NCBI RefSeq assembly: GCF_030247195.1
Contig: NC_080670.1
Coordinates: forward strand, 45,212,194 to 45,276,193
Direction of reading: 5' to 3'
DNA length: 64,000 nucleotides
Source: Topomyia yanbarensis
Taxonomy: Eukaryota > Arthropoda > Insecta > Diptera > Culicidae
Shown here: positions 24,611-35,960 of the stretch, one piece after another
Numbering within the stretch: position 1 is the first letter of the stretch
Layout of the letters: each line of letters opens with the position of its first letter
Position numbers and translations under genes: made by a program
The notes under the pieces: generated by a model
The model's input: the letters and a program-made list of their open reading frames with translations, nothing else
The model's database searches: none
What the model was told of the DNA's origin: nothing

Positions 24611-25272
24611 AGCCCACCCTAAATGTACCCGAACTGTTGGAGCTGTACAAAAGGTCCTGCGCCAAACATGATACTGTGCCTTTACCGGTAGTCACCGAGC
24701 ACCTGCAGGAGCTTGATCTTTCTCTACACCAACGAGTTCCGTTACTCTCACTGAAGGATCAGAATCTCAGCCATGGGTCTTGCGAAGCTCTGGAGGAAGT
24801 ATTTAAGCGGGTGCAGTACCGAAGTATCAATCTGTCACACGCCGGACTTGACGACAATAGTGCAAGCGCCTTGTTCAATATGATCGAATATTACGAAGCA
24901 ACCAATGAGCTGGATATTTCCGATAATCTCGCTATGACCAACAAATGTTGGGTAGATTGTATAGAAATGGTTAAAAGAAGCCAAGCGTTGAACGTCCTTA
25001 TTACTCGGGGACCCGGAATATCCGAACACTACGCCTCTAATCTGGCAAAGGCGTTGAATACTTCTGCTCTACATACGCTCAAACTAGAACACTGCGAACT
25101 AGCTCAGAGGCCATTGGTGATATTGTGTAATCTGTTGAAGAGGAATACGGTTCTGAGAGAGCTATCACTAGCATATAATCAGCTGACTTGGGAGGATGCC
25201 AAAACTATTGCGAGTTTGTTGGAGTCCAATTATCACCTCCAATTGCTGGATATCTCAAACAATAACATTGGG
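24611..25272 (+). CDS. PPP1R37: PPP1R37 exon 2
   Basis: The acceptor TTTTTAG (24610) joins in phase 1 to exon 1, giving NPWES/EPTLNVPELLELYKRSC as in the family. It encodes about residues 381-601: a conserved linker, then the first leucine-rich repeats, including CEALEEVFKRVQYRSINLSH, ASALFNMIEYYEATNELDIS and LRELSLAYNQLTWEDA. The donor GGG|GTGAGT ends the exon in phase 0. Family identity rests mainly on this exon, which aligns throughout with the vertebrate PPP1R37 pattern. Confidence 0.93.
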
Positions 25273-25332
25273 GTGAGTGTTTATACACAATATAGTATAT
25301 TTTAAGTTTTTAAATATTTTGACTCATTGTAG

Positions 25333-27414
25333 GACAACGGCATAGAACTAATTGTCAACGCACTGATCCAACAATCAAACTACTTTCAAACAATGCAGGA
25401 TAGAAAAAAGAAAGGCGAATTAAGCATTGCCGATCTTTCCAGTAGTTTGAACAGCATAAACAGCAACAAAAACTATTTCCCGAATCCGCACAGTCGAGCT
25501 TCTCAACTTTATCAATATCAGCATACGCCGAAAGGAACGCATCGCAAAGACAGACAAAAAAAGAAACAACAGCAACTAGTAACTGTGCCCCGTTTAGCAA
25601 GCGAAGCCACACCACCGGTGCTATTGGATGCCACTCCAATGACTCCACCACCAACGCCGGCTTTACCAAATGCAAGCACCCCTTCGGATGTTGTTTTCCT
25701 CACGTCGCCCAAATTGCAATCCCCAGCAGTGATATCCCAGGAAAAGGAACCGCCTCCCCCTCCATCTCTCCAGGAGTACACCACACCAGATGACTCGTTA
25801 GAGCTGCAGAAGCAGGACGCGAATAGTACAAACGATGATAGCGGTATTAATAGTAGCGTTTCCAGCGATGTGGACCAAACGAATAGTGATAGCAGCAATG
25901 TGGCGTCAGTTGAAATCGATCAGAAGCAACTAGAAACTAGTTGCTACGAAGAAAAACATTTGGTTACGATGGCGCCATTATTGCCACCAATAGCATCCGA
26001 TGAACGGATTGACATGGTTTCATCCCTGTTGGAGAGCAGTAGTCAAACAAATAACGATAATCAAATTGACTGTAGCTCAGTGATTGTAACTGGTGATAGT
26101 GTGAATGATAGTGGAGGTGGAAGACGGCAAGTTCCTGGTGATGATAGTGAACAACAACTTATCGAACTAACATTTGACGTTGAAAAAGAAGAACTGATTG
26201 ATGGTCCCAAAAAGGCGAAACTTGCGAAGCAAGATATTCTTTTAAACAAGTTTGAGTCGATAATACCGGAAGACAAGCATGTGAAAATAGAAATCGAGCA
26301 AATAGATCTCAATCCACTCGATATGAAAGATGCTATAGAAGAAGATACGCCTGAGATCCGTGCTGAGGACTACGACGATGATGAAAATCTCAAAATTGTG
26401 GAGGAGAATCTCCTAGTAGATAGGAGCATCAATGAAAATAGCAATGCAAAGAATAATGATCTAGAGACCAAAGACGAAGATGGAGACAGTGGAGATAAAA
26501 ATGGGACAAGCGACAACGATGACAGTGCGTCTCTTGCTTTGATCCCTCTAAAAAAAGATGAGCTCCAATTACGGCTAGAAAAGTCGAAGCAACAAGAAAA
26601 ACAGGACGACGAAATTGACTCTTTGACCATAGCTCCTCTACCGGTATCATCATTACAAATTGTGGATGAAACAAACAAGATAGATCTTACTCCGACTAGT
26701 GCGTCGGATCAGTTGGCAACGAGCCCGCTTAAAATAGTTGAGGTGGAAATTGTGGATAAGCCACTGTCTCGCTCTTTGGACAGCACTGGATCAGCAGACT
26801 TCAACAGTTGCTTTTTAGGGGGTGATCAACCACCGGCCTTCCCCAACGAAAGATCATTTAGTTCGGAAAGCCTTAACAGCGAAACTTCTGTTGACTCCAA
26901 CGATTCCAAAAGTAGCCTCAAAATTATTCAATCAAAATTTGCCAATCGGAATGGCACCCTCGAACGTCAACAGTCAAATTCGAACAAAGATGCACAACAA
27001 ACCGAACAATCACCGGCAGCGCCTAGTGGACTGCAGGTGTTGGTTTTGTGGAACAATGAAATTACACGTAACTCGTCCCACAGTTTTGCAGAGTTGATTG
27101 AAAAAAGTTCTACACTGGAAATCCTGAACGTGGGATGCAACTTGTTGTGCAACGATTTTGTCGCAAACATCAAAGACAGCCTTAAGTGTAACAACAGTTT
27201 GACCAGTTTGGGCTTACAAGGGGCACATCTGTCCGATAACGGTGCTAAAGTGATGGCGGAGGTGATAGAGTTCGGTGGCAATTCTACGCTTCAGAGGATC
27301 GATATGAGAAACAACAACATAATGGCAACTGGGCTTGACTATCTCAACGAGGCTCTAAAGTCGAACAAAACTGTGACACGAGTTGATCTGGACGAGATTC
27401 CTCGGAGAGCGGGG
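25333..27414 (+). CDS. PPP1R37: PPP1R37 exon 3 (LRR interrupted by long insertion)
   Basis: After a 60-base intron (25273-25332) the frame resumes as DNGIELIVNALIQQS, completing a leucine-rich repeat. A stretch of about 545 residues (about 622-1167) follows. It is Lys-rich, then Pro-rich, then strongly acidic and Ser/Asn-rich, with no recognisable domain. The LRR then picks up at GLQVLVLWNNEITRNSSHS (27026 on) and runs through LEILNVGCN, LTSLGLQGAHL and VTRVDLDEIPRRAG. In vertebrates the two LRR parts are adjacent. The donor GGG|GTAAGT (27414/27415) is phase 0. Confidence 0.9.
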
Positions 27415-27545
27415 GTAAGTTGATTATATTTTTGCTAGTCCATATTGATCAGTAACATTCACACAGTTGCACTTGATTTTAGGAAAATGTTGGAAATGAA
27501 AAAGCTTATCAATCATATCATCGCTGTTGTATTCTTTTTTCACAG

Positions 27546-28980
27546 GACAACTCATTAGAAGTGGGTTCGGAGTACTCAAGACTGCTAAACAACATTCGTG
27601 CTCAATGTGAACGCAACAAGCACCCCACGGAACCAACTGAGCCTATCAGCACTTCAATTAAGCGAGTTCGTGCTGCGCATCTCAGTTCACGCAAAATCTC
27701 GCTAACCTGCACATCTATACGTACACCGCCAAACACAGCGGCGAGTGATAAGCACTATCAACATTTGCTGGATCCGAGTAAGAAAAACGGTGGGCGATTA
27801 CGTTCTCCATTGCCAAGTCCGACTCCATCTCCCATTGCATCACCAGTGCCGAGTCCGTCACGCAATCGGTTCCAGGTGACACGTGTCGGCGAGTCTACCG
27901 GGAGTGCTAGCAGTCTCACGAGTATTAACAACAATGCATCTACCTCACCATCGCCGTCATCAACTGGTAGCTCGCCGACATTGTTTTTTGCTGCCAATTC
28001 ACGTTTTCGTGTTGTAACTGTTGAAGAGCCACCATCGTCGTCTGTGGCTAACTATCGAAGTGGGAAGATATCATCTTCATCATTATCACCATCGCCGCTT
28101 GCTACTAGTGGCGTAAGTCGAGTGCCACCGAGCAGCAGCAATTCCGCACCCGCACTGTCGTCATTCGTCAGTTCGCCAAAGTCAAGTCCATCACCATTGT
28201 CGCAGTCGGTTGCTACGAATATACCATCTCCTCCGGCACTTGTTCAACATCTAAAACAACAAACACCACCACCACTTCAACAGCACACACAGCAGTACCC
28301 TCTGCCTCCAGTGTTTACAACACAAGCGGCCCCACCGACATCCAAGTCCAGGCATACACGATTACCTTCCACTAGCAGTACATTAAATGATTCGATCATT
28401 TCGACGACCTCGATCGAAAGTCCTGATCTTGAAGTGAAGCGATTCATGAGTGTAGGCACTGGGATGCATATAAGTAGTGGTACCGCACGGACGCATTCCT
28501 CCACAATGGATGATAGCTGCTGTTCGTCTATCAGCAGCAGTATCGACTCAAGCGACAATGTTCACTTCCACAACACATCGATCAGTTCAGCGGACGAAAG
28601 TTTCGATCTAGTCGTCAGTTCGCCCTCCTCGTGCTCGTTATCGGTAGGATCCGTTAGCACTGCACCCGTACTTAAAACACCCTGTGTCCAACCGTCGGAC
28701 TGTACACTAGTAGAAGAACAGCAGCGAATCAATCTAACCCCTAACGAGGCTCCTAGCTTAATCAACGTTAATCTACTGAAGGTGAAAAACAACAGCCTTT
28801 CCAGTTTGGAAATGAGTTCTCAGGAATCGTTGTTCGATGTGCAGGAACTATTGTCGCTATCGTCATCGGGGGGTGGAACTTCGCTAGTTGGTGATGCAAC
28901 TAGGCTGGCCCTGCCGACTAGTGGGAATTCCAACGAGAGCACTCTAACGTCTGTTCAAAGCCTAGGCAAAGACAAGCAAG
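27546..28980 (+). CDS. PPP1R37: PPP1R37 exon 4
   Basis: A 131-base intron ends in TTTTTTCACAG (27545). The exon begins DNSLEVGSEYSRLLNNIRAQCERN, the family's helix after the last repeat. The rest is low-complexity Ser/Pro/Thr-rich sequence (for example SPLPSPTPSPIASPVPSPS) and probably disordered, with many potential phosphosites. The donor AAG|GTAGGT (28980/28981) is phase 1. The open frame runs 89 bases further, so intron retention would add a short tail. No domain is recognised in the tail. Confidence 0.85.
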
Positions 28981-29069
28981 GTAGGTTGGAAGATGGTGGT
29001 AGAATTAGTTTGGAACAAACGCACGGCAAAACAGTTGATTGTTGGTTTAAATTTGTGATGTTTATGTAA

Positions 29070-29430
29070 TTGGGTTCGTCCAAGGCTAAAATAATGAGTT
29101 GTTATCCTATCAAGAATGTTCGTTACTTCGAGTTATTGTTGAAATATTGCTGCTTAGATGAACATCGTTTATATATATTTTTTAACAACGCGTAATTATC
29201 ACTACAATGGAATCATTCGAACAGGAAGTGGATTTGATGATCGTTTTAACTCGCTTCAGATCTCATACAAAGTTTTTCTGTCAAAATTCGTCGCTGAATT
29301 TCTCTAGTGGTGTCATTCCCGGCAGTTAGCCTAACTACTTCTAAGTGACGCTCTATTATTAGCTAACATCATCTAAGTGAAGCCATATTATCTATAACCT
29401 TCCACAGAATAACAATGGGTCTGGGTAAAT
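29070..29430. other. PPP1R37 intron 4, first unique part
   Basis: The intron spans 28981-34932. This initial stretch contains no exon or repeat that I can define. Confidence 0.5.
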
Positions 29431-29439
29431 TGGTATAAA

Positions 29440-29700
29440 GTCAATTGGCCTAAGGTCATTTAACGGACATTTGGCATAACGGTTATTTGGCATAATTTTG
29501 AGAATTGATCGCTCTAAAGGTCATTTGGCATAATTTATTTTATTTTAACGGTCATTTGGCATTGTGAGGGTCATTCGGCATAGCGGCCATTTGGAATAAT
29601 TTTGAGAAATGATTACACGGGAGGTCATTTGCTTTTTTCTACAGAGAAACAGACATAATTTCAGGCTGCGCGAAATAATGTCATTCGGCACAATTTTGAG
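29440..29700 (+). repeat. GGCATAA array, left arm
   Basis: Eight or so copies of (A/G)TCATTTGGCATAA and variants occur, interspersed with AATTTTGAGAATTGATC. The reverse complement of this array is at 32821-33037. Confidence 0.75.
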
Positions 29701-30159
29701 CCGTGCTGCTGCTGAAGATCCACAATTAATTAGTTCATTCTCCTTTGCCAATTAATAAAAAACATTTACGCCTAATGTGGCTCCGCCATATCGCTTCAAC
29801 TACTGTGCTGTCCGACATCGGTGTCGCTCTGCCGGACAAACTAATTCACAGTCCCTATGTTTGAGAACCGGGCAAACGAGTGGATCGCACTTTGCTTGTG
29901 AGGGGCCGCCGCATCCGACGGAAAGGCGGTGAACACCTTGCCTCGGTTATGCCGATAATTCAATATATGTAAATTCATTCAACAAATAATCGTTTTGAAA
30001 ATTTGCGATATTCAGAAATGATAAAGTTAATTATCGTCTGGATCGAACGGTATATTTTTTGAAAGAACTGCTAATAAGGTAAGGAAGGGTAATAAGAATT
30101 ATTTTAATTATTGAAACGCTGTAGGAAAAAAGTATCAAAAACGCTTTTATTCAATAGCG

Positions 30160-31545
30160 TGATGGAACACTAAGTGCGGCTATCGAAAATGTGCCATTTT
30201 TATGTAAAAATGTCTGGGGAATCGATTGCATGTTTTAAAATGACCGCAAAGTACGCTATCCTGCTTGTTTTGCCCTAATTCCCCTTTTTGTCAGCGTTTA
30301 TTTTTATTATTGGCTATATAACTTGGAATAAAACTGAATGCGGGCTACCATAGTTAGTTCTTATGGGAAAAAGTCCAAATACTCTACAGAAAACAGGATT
30401 GTCTGCATAAAACGTTTTAAGCCGTTTTACCGCAATTTCTCCCAATTGTTGGGCTTTTACTTCACTCAACATCTTGGAAGCAGGCCTAATGCCACTGAGC
30501 AAAAGCGAGCGAAGATAGATAGAATGACTGCACGGAATGTGAACCCGTTTTACCCCAATTTTTCCAAACTCAAGAGAGAAATTAAGCATGACTATATATT
30601 TCGGAAAGAGTCTACATTCAATTGATCAATAATTGTATTGCTTATGTAAAATGGTCCTGGGAATCGATTGCAGATAGTCAGAATTTACCCCGTATTCTTC
30701 ATATAATTCAAGATTGAAGTAAAATCAGGTTTTACGTTTAGGGAAGAAGTCGTATACGGCTCACCCAAAGTATTTATTTTTATGTAAAAAAAATCCGGGA
30801 AATCATTTAAAGATAGTTATTTGGAATTTGCGGATCCGTTTTACCCCAATTCTTTTAATAACTCAAGTGTGAATAAATCTGGCCCTTCATTTCAGAAAGA
30901 GGCTGAATGCGACTGATTCTTATATAAAAAGTCAACTTTGAAGCGGTTTGAAGTTATTCCTTACTCCACATTTAAGAAAAAGGTTGAGTACGGCATATCA
31001 AAAGTAATACTTTTAATGAAAATCCAAGAAATTAATTACAGATAGATAGAATGACCGTACGTAACGTGTGAACCCGTTTTACCCCCTCTTCTTATGTCTC
31101 GTGTTTTCCGATAAACCTAACTACATTTCAGAAATAGACTGAACGCGAGTTTTTTTTTTTAAATAAGAAATACTACTTTTCATCAGCTGCGATCAGCCGG
31201 GAAGGAATTTGGGGTAAAACGGACACAAACGTTTAGTGCGGTCATTCTAATTATCTCCAATCGATTCCCCGGTTTTTTCTACATAAGAATTACTACTTTT
31301 TATTTATTATATTATTTACTTTTTATCAGCCGCATTCGGTTTCTTTCCGAGAAGCACTGCCTGGTTTAACTTCACACTTGAGATATGGAAGAGTTGGGGT
31401 AAAACGAGTATACACGTACCGTGCGGTCATTCTAACTATCTTCAATCGATTCCCCAGAATTTTTTGCATAAACCACTTTCCTTTTGATCAGCCGCTTTCA
31501 GCCTCTTTCTGAAACGTAGAACCAGGTCTAACTTTAGGGAGAGGG
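30160..31545. repeat. Satellite array with head-to-head inversion
   Basis: Units of roughly 125-185 bp contain TATGTAAAAA...GGGGAATCGATTGCAGATAG, then GAATGACCGCACG...GTGAACCCGTTTTACCCCAATTCTT and an AGAAAGAGGCTGAATGCG segment. Forward anchors (GTTTTACCCC or variants) are near 30432, 30556, 30690, 30840 and 31078. Reverse anchors (GGGGTAAAACG) are near 31212 and 31396, so polarity flips at about 31150-31190. Further reverse units are at 33050-33430. The 95- and 91-codon ORFs here are repeat-derived. Confidence 0.75.
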
Positions 31546-31695
31546 CCATTTGGCATAAAGTCATTTGGCATAAGGTCATTTGGCATAACGGTTATTTGAT
31601 CACACTGAAGGTCATTTAGCATAACGGATATTTGACATAATGGACATTTGGCATAATTTTGCTAAGTGATCTCACTGAAAGTCATTTGGCATAAC
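31545..31695 (+). repeat. GGCATAA array, internal
   Basis: About six copies of CATTTGGCATAA variants (GTCATTTGGCATAAGGTC, ACATTTGGCATAATTTTG) follow directly on the reverse-oriented satellite units. Confidence 0.75.
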
Positions 31696-32820
31696 AAACG
31701 AATGTGTAGTTTACCAGGTGAATGACCCATAAGTTAAGCACTAAGCAATCATAATAATGTGTTGTCATTTATTACCTAATATTGATTAAATTTCGAGTGA
31801 ATTTTTTGCATTTTATAACTGATTTGGCTTTTAAATATAAACAGTTCTTTTGAGTTTCCTGTTTCAAATTTTTGTGCTTGTTCATTCTTGAAATTATAGA
31901 TTCTTTACTACGACATACGTTTTAGTATAGTATAGTGTAGAGCTGCGATTCACTTGACGTATGTTTTGTTTTGGGTATTATTATTATGATCGCCAGTGAG
32001 TTTTGGTTTTTCATGTTTCAATAATTAAAATTATCCTTATTTTTCTTTATATCATGAGCTGTTCTTTCGAATTATTTACTTTACCATTTGTGGATTTCGT
32101 CATGTCTTTCAAACGATGATTTATTGAATGAACTTACATATATTCAACCGTCGGTTGTTACACTGCTCTAGCACTTGGGGCGAAGCCAGTGCAATGCAGC
32201 TTTGCCGCATAACCGAGGCCGAGACTGGACGAGGTGGCCGCCGACCCGCTGTCGGAAGCGGCGGCCCCTCGCAAGCAAACCTGTGATCCACTCGTTTGTC
32301 CGGATTACTCAAACATAGGGGCTATAAATTAGTTTAAGCGACAGCGATGTCGGTCAGCAGGCGACTTGAAGCGATGTGGCGCAGCCACATTAGTCGTAAA
32401 TGTTTTTATTAATTGGTAAAGAAGAATAACCTAATCAATTTTGGTACAAGTTCAATTTTAGTACTATTGATAAACCAAGTCATTTAAATATTTAGATAGT
32501 TGCCGTTATGCTCAAACATTTGATCTACACATCAGCTGCTTACAACTGCATAATATACTTTCCCTCGAACGATGAACGTTATTGTCAACATACAATCAAA
32601 ATACATAATACATACATGGAAAGATATACTCAATAAACATCCTGGTAATCAATAACTTTATCATTACATATACCAGTGCCAAACAACCGTTATGCTAAAT
32701 TACTGTTTTCCTTAACATAAAAATATTTGTACGGAAAGACCAGCACTAGCACGGCTTGAAATTATGCAGAATTACGTGATTTCTCGCGCCGTTTTAAATT
32801 GTGTTTCCCTGTAGTTGAAA

Positions 32821-33037
32821 AAATGGCAAATGACCTCCAGTGTGATCACTTCTCAAAATCATGCCAAATGTCCGATATGCCAAATGTCCGGTATGCCAAA
32901 TGATCTTCAGTGTGATCAATTATCAAAGTTATGCTAAATGACCTTTATGCCAAATGTCCATTATGCCAAATGACCTTCAGTTTGATCAATTCTCAAAATT
33001 ATGCCAAATGACCGTTATGCTAAATGCCTTATGCCAA
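32821..33037 (-). repeat. GGCATAA array, right arm (reverse)
   Basis: TTATGCCAAATGACC and variants occur at least eight times, the reverse complement of the 29440-29700 array, including the CAATTCTCAAAATTATGCC spacer. Confidence 0.75.
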
Positions 33038-33049
33038 TTGGGAGAAATA

Positions 33050-33430
33050 GGGATAAAACAGGCACACATGATTCGGATGTCAGTCTAATTATATTCTAAT
33101 TATAATCTGGACTTTTATACATAAGAATTACCACATTTGATCAGCATCATAAAGCCTTTTACTGAAATATAAAGCCGGCATTCATTTCAAACTTTAGTTG
33201 TGCGAAGCATTGGGGTAAAATGAGTGCATACGTTAGAATATTCTCAATATTCTAATTATCTTCAATCGATTCTGTGGACTTTTATATAAACACTAATTTT
33301 AATTAGCCGTATTAATTTTTCTTCCAAGTTATATATTCAGTCTTGAACATAAACTCGAACAAAAAGGAGAATTGGGGCAAAACGGGCATGATGGCGTACC
33401 GTGCGGTCGTTGTAAATACTTGCAATCAAT
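33050..33430 (-). repeat. Reverse-oriented satellite units, right flank
   Basis: Anchors GGGATAAAACA (33054), GGGGTAAAATG (33212) and GGGGCAAAACG (33376) recur at about 160-base spacing, with ATCTTCAATCGATTC and GACTTTTATA between. These belong to the same satellite family as 30160-31545. Confidence 0.65.
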
Positions 33431-33440
33431 GTTTCAGACC

Positions 33441-34134
33441 TTTTTACATAAAAAACACCTTTCCTGGTAAACGTCATCCAGCCTTTTCAAAAAGTCGCGT
33501 TTTGGGTCCGTATTTTCCCCTTGTGCGCTGCATGGAAAGCTCACTACCGATCATAATTATAACCCAAACCAACATACGTCTGGTGGCGCGCAGTTCTAGT
33601 GTGCTATATCAACAAAAACCTGTAAAATCTACACTGTACTACAAAGTAAGTCATAGACCAACAATTCATAATTAAATGCCTGGCGTCCAAAAGGGGCTAG
33701 CCCACAAATTTTCCGAAATTTTCATTTTTGCATTTTTTTTATCTAGATCGATCTGGTGATCCACATGGACTATCATGTGAGAAATTTGAAAATAATTTAG
33801 ATTTTTTGCTATTAGCAATCAAAGTTGACCATGGAGATAAACACAGTACTAGCTGGCGTCCAAAAGGGGCTAACTCCATGTTGTGTCTTATGGAAATTCG
33901 AGGTTTTAAGAAAAAGTAGTCCATCGATTCGGCATTAGTAAATGTTATGTTGTAGCTCACATATCAGTGATCTCGATATAATATCGGATTTGGTTGTGTT
34001 GCACATTGACGTTTCGGCCCAAACAGTCGTTCCTAAAGGTGAATGCCGCTCACATACATGCTATATATGGTTATTTTCAATCTAATATATATTTTTAACC
34101 TTATGGTTCATTCGCTGATAAACTGCACATGCGC
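33441..34134. other. PPP1R37 intron 4, right unique part
   Basis: There is no exon. CTGGCGTCCAAAAGGGGCTA occurs at about 33680 and 33852 as a short direct repeat. Nothing else is recognised. Confidence 0.45.
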
Positions 34135-34206
34135 CTGTTATGCCAAATGTCCTTCAGTGAGATCACTTCTCCAAATTATGCCTAATGTTCATTATTCCAA
34201 ATGTCT
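34135..34206 (-). repeat. Small GGCATAA array (reverse)
   Basis: TTATGCCAAATGTCC, AATTATGCCTAATG and ATTCCAAATGTC variants occur in a row, matching the reverse-oriented arrays. It abuts the LINE scrap that follows. Confidence 0.6.
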
Positions 34207-34440
34207 TATAACAATGTACTGTGCCACACAATATGCTAACAAACATAGATTTTACAACTATAATAGGCACAATACCCCATCTATATTTTCGATGGGAGTC
34301 TGTCTTCTTGCTCTTATGTATTTTGGTTTTGGTGCATTTATGATCAATCAATTCCTTTTGGCTTCAGACTTCAGTCGGATATATGTCTCCATCATTGTCT
34401 CAATTTTATACGCAACAATATCAACGTAAAAACTAATCTG
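34207..34440 (-). pseudogene. LINE reverse transcriptase scrap
   Basis: The antisense strand reads VDIVAYKIETMMETYIRLKSEAKR, then after a stop LIINAPKPKYIRARRQ. This corresponds to the segment just after the RT catalytic FADD motif in the LINE relic at 53990-56050, which has ETYIRLKAEG followed by INVSKTKYMRGRG. It is a short dead fragment of the same family in PPP1R37 intron 4. Confidence 0.7.
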
Positions 34441-34932
34441 ACACCATAACTCCCCGAAATTTAATGTGACTCGAGAGTGTCCATAATTCTCCGATTTGTC
34501 GCTTTGATCAATCGTGTTAATTTGTTCGGAAACCCTGATATCGATCGATTGAAAACTCGATGCGGCTTTAGAATCAATACACAAATGATGAGTTAGCTCG
34601 TAGTATTCGTGACACTTCTATATGAAATCGTGAGTATTTGGTTCGTAGTGATGCGAGTACCAGTTTAACCCGCTTACTGATTTTGTTGAGTATTGTGTTA
34701 TGCGATTCCCAATACGCATTGGACAATTATGCGTAGTGCGGTAGTCTAATTTTAATAGCAATAAATCCACGGATAGCGTAACCGAACAGCACTGTATATA
34801 CTTACAATGTTTTTCACCTCGACGTCAACGTTTTCTTACTACAAAATTAAAATATAATCAACTCTGTTACCGTGCGTTCATTTCCATTGAAGTTTAAAAC
34901 CGTTTTCCAAACTATCTTATCCTCCAACACAG

Positions 34933-35960
34933 CGGTAACTGGGAAGCCAACGGAAAAGCCGCCTCGTGTGCGCAAAACATCGTGGATAGCGTCTATAGGT
35001 ACCCATCCAAAAGCCGACAGCAGCTCAACAGCTCTCTCCGGTAGCAGTGCTGGAAGCAGTTCCAGTAGTGGATACACACCAGCCATCGAAAAGTTACTAG
35101 CCATCTTTAGTCCTAGTAATTTGTTTTCCTCCAGTAGATCTAGTCCGCCGAGCTCTGAGTGCGGTGCTGTACCGACAAGTGCTTCAACGGGTGCAAAAGA
35201 GAATGCACCTACCGCGAACCCACCGTCGCGCAAGGAAAGTCCCATGGGTGGCCTATTTCAGTGGTCAAAATCGCCTAAAGACGAGGAAAAAGTGCTAAAA
35301 GTGAACGTTTCGCCGGAAAATACAATCACGCCCCAGCATGTTCAATCGGCGAGCCATTCGCCACAAACGCCTCAGTTACCAACGTACTATGTGGAAAATA
35401 TCTCAAGCCAACTAAAAGCGGAAATAAAAGAAAACATCTCACCGGAGAACACCGTCACGAACAAATTGTTTGCAAATCCATTGCAACCTGCTCAAATCAC
35501 AACTCCAACATCAACGTCAGCTGTTCCGCCACATCCGAAAGTAATATTTCGCCTTGGGGATGATTATGACGAATCTGAAGACGACATCGATACTCTAACA
35601 AGCAAATACGGCAGAGGAGCGGGAAACGGGGGTGGTTCCGCAGAGTTCATCAAACAACCCAATCAAGCACCGTCTACATTATTAGGAACTGGCACCGGAA
35701 TCAACACCACTACTAGTAACAGCGGTATCAGCATCAGCAGTCACACAGCAGCAGAAGGGACGCCCACAGCAACCGGCATCTTACAAACTAGTCATCTTGG
35801 TCAACTTGCGCGTGATTCCCTAGTTACAATGTTCAAGAACCCATCGCTTTCCTCACAGGATTCGAACCGGTCAATTGATTCACTGGCGGAAACAACCGTA
35901 CCGACACAATCGTCTGCACTATTTCCTCCGCATGATCCAGGCGACAAGCAATCCCAGTAG
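34933..35960 (+). CDS. PPP1R37: PPP1R37 exon 5, to the in-frame stop
   Basis: The acceptor TCCTCCAACACAG (34932) joins in phase 1 to exon 4, giving KDKQ/AVTGKPTEKPPRVRKTSWIAS. The exon is Ser/Pro/Thr-rich and disordered in character, with repeated NVSPENTITPQH / NISPENTVTNK motifs. It closes SSALFPPHDPGDKQSQ with TAG at 35958-35960. Summed exons give 6348 bases, 2115 residues, in one consistent frame. The open frame continues 20 codons upstream of the acceptor. The stop may not be the only 3' end: see the strong donor at 36017 and exon at 43510. Confidence 0.85.

Larger units (their letters stand above)
29430..33440. repeat. Multi-kilobase inverted repeat complex in PPP1R37 intron 4
   Basis: The left arm (29430-29995) and right arm (32116-33050) are inverted copies. 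Each has a GGCATAA array, a segment with AGAGAAACA...CTGCGCGA and GAGCCGTGCTGCTGCTG, an AATTAATAAAAAACATTTACG link, a GC-rich block (29780-29950 and 32190-32400), and AATATATGTAAATTCATTCAA. The right arm is longer by about 300 bases of extra AT-rich sequence (32430-32750). Between the arms lie an inverted satellite (30160-31545) and another GGCATAA array (31545-31695). More reverse satellite units follow at 33050-33430. Confidence 0.75.

Noticed and set aside
29760..29960. GC-rich block as a non-coding RNA gene or rDNA piece
   Set aside because: An inverted copy lies at 32190-32400 inside the repeat complex, and no rRNA or tRNA signature was recognised.
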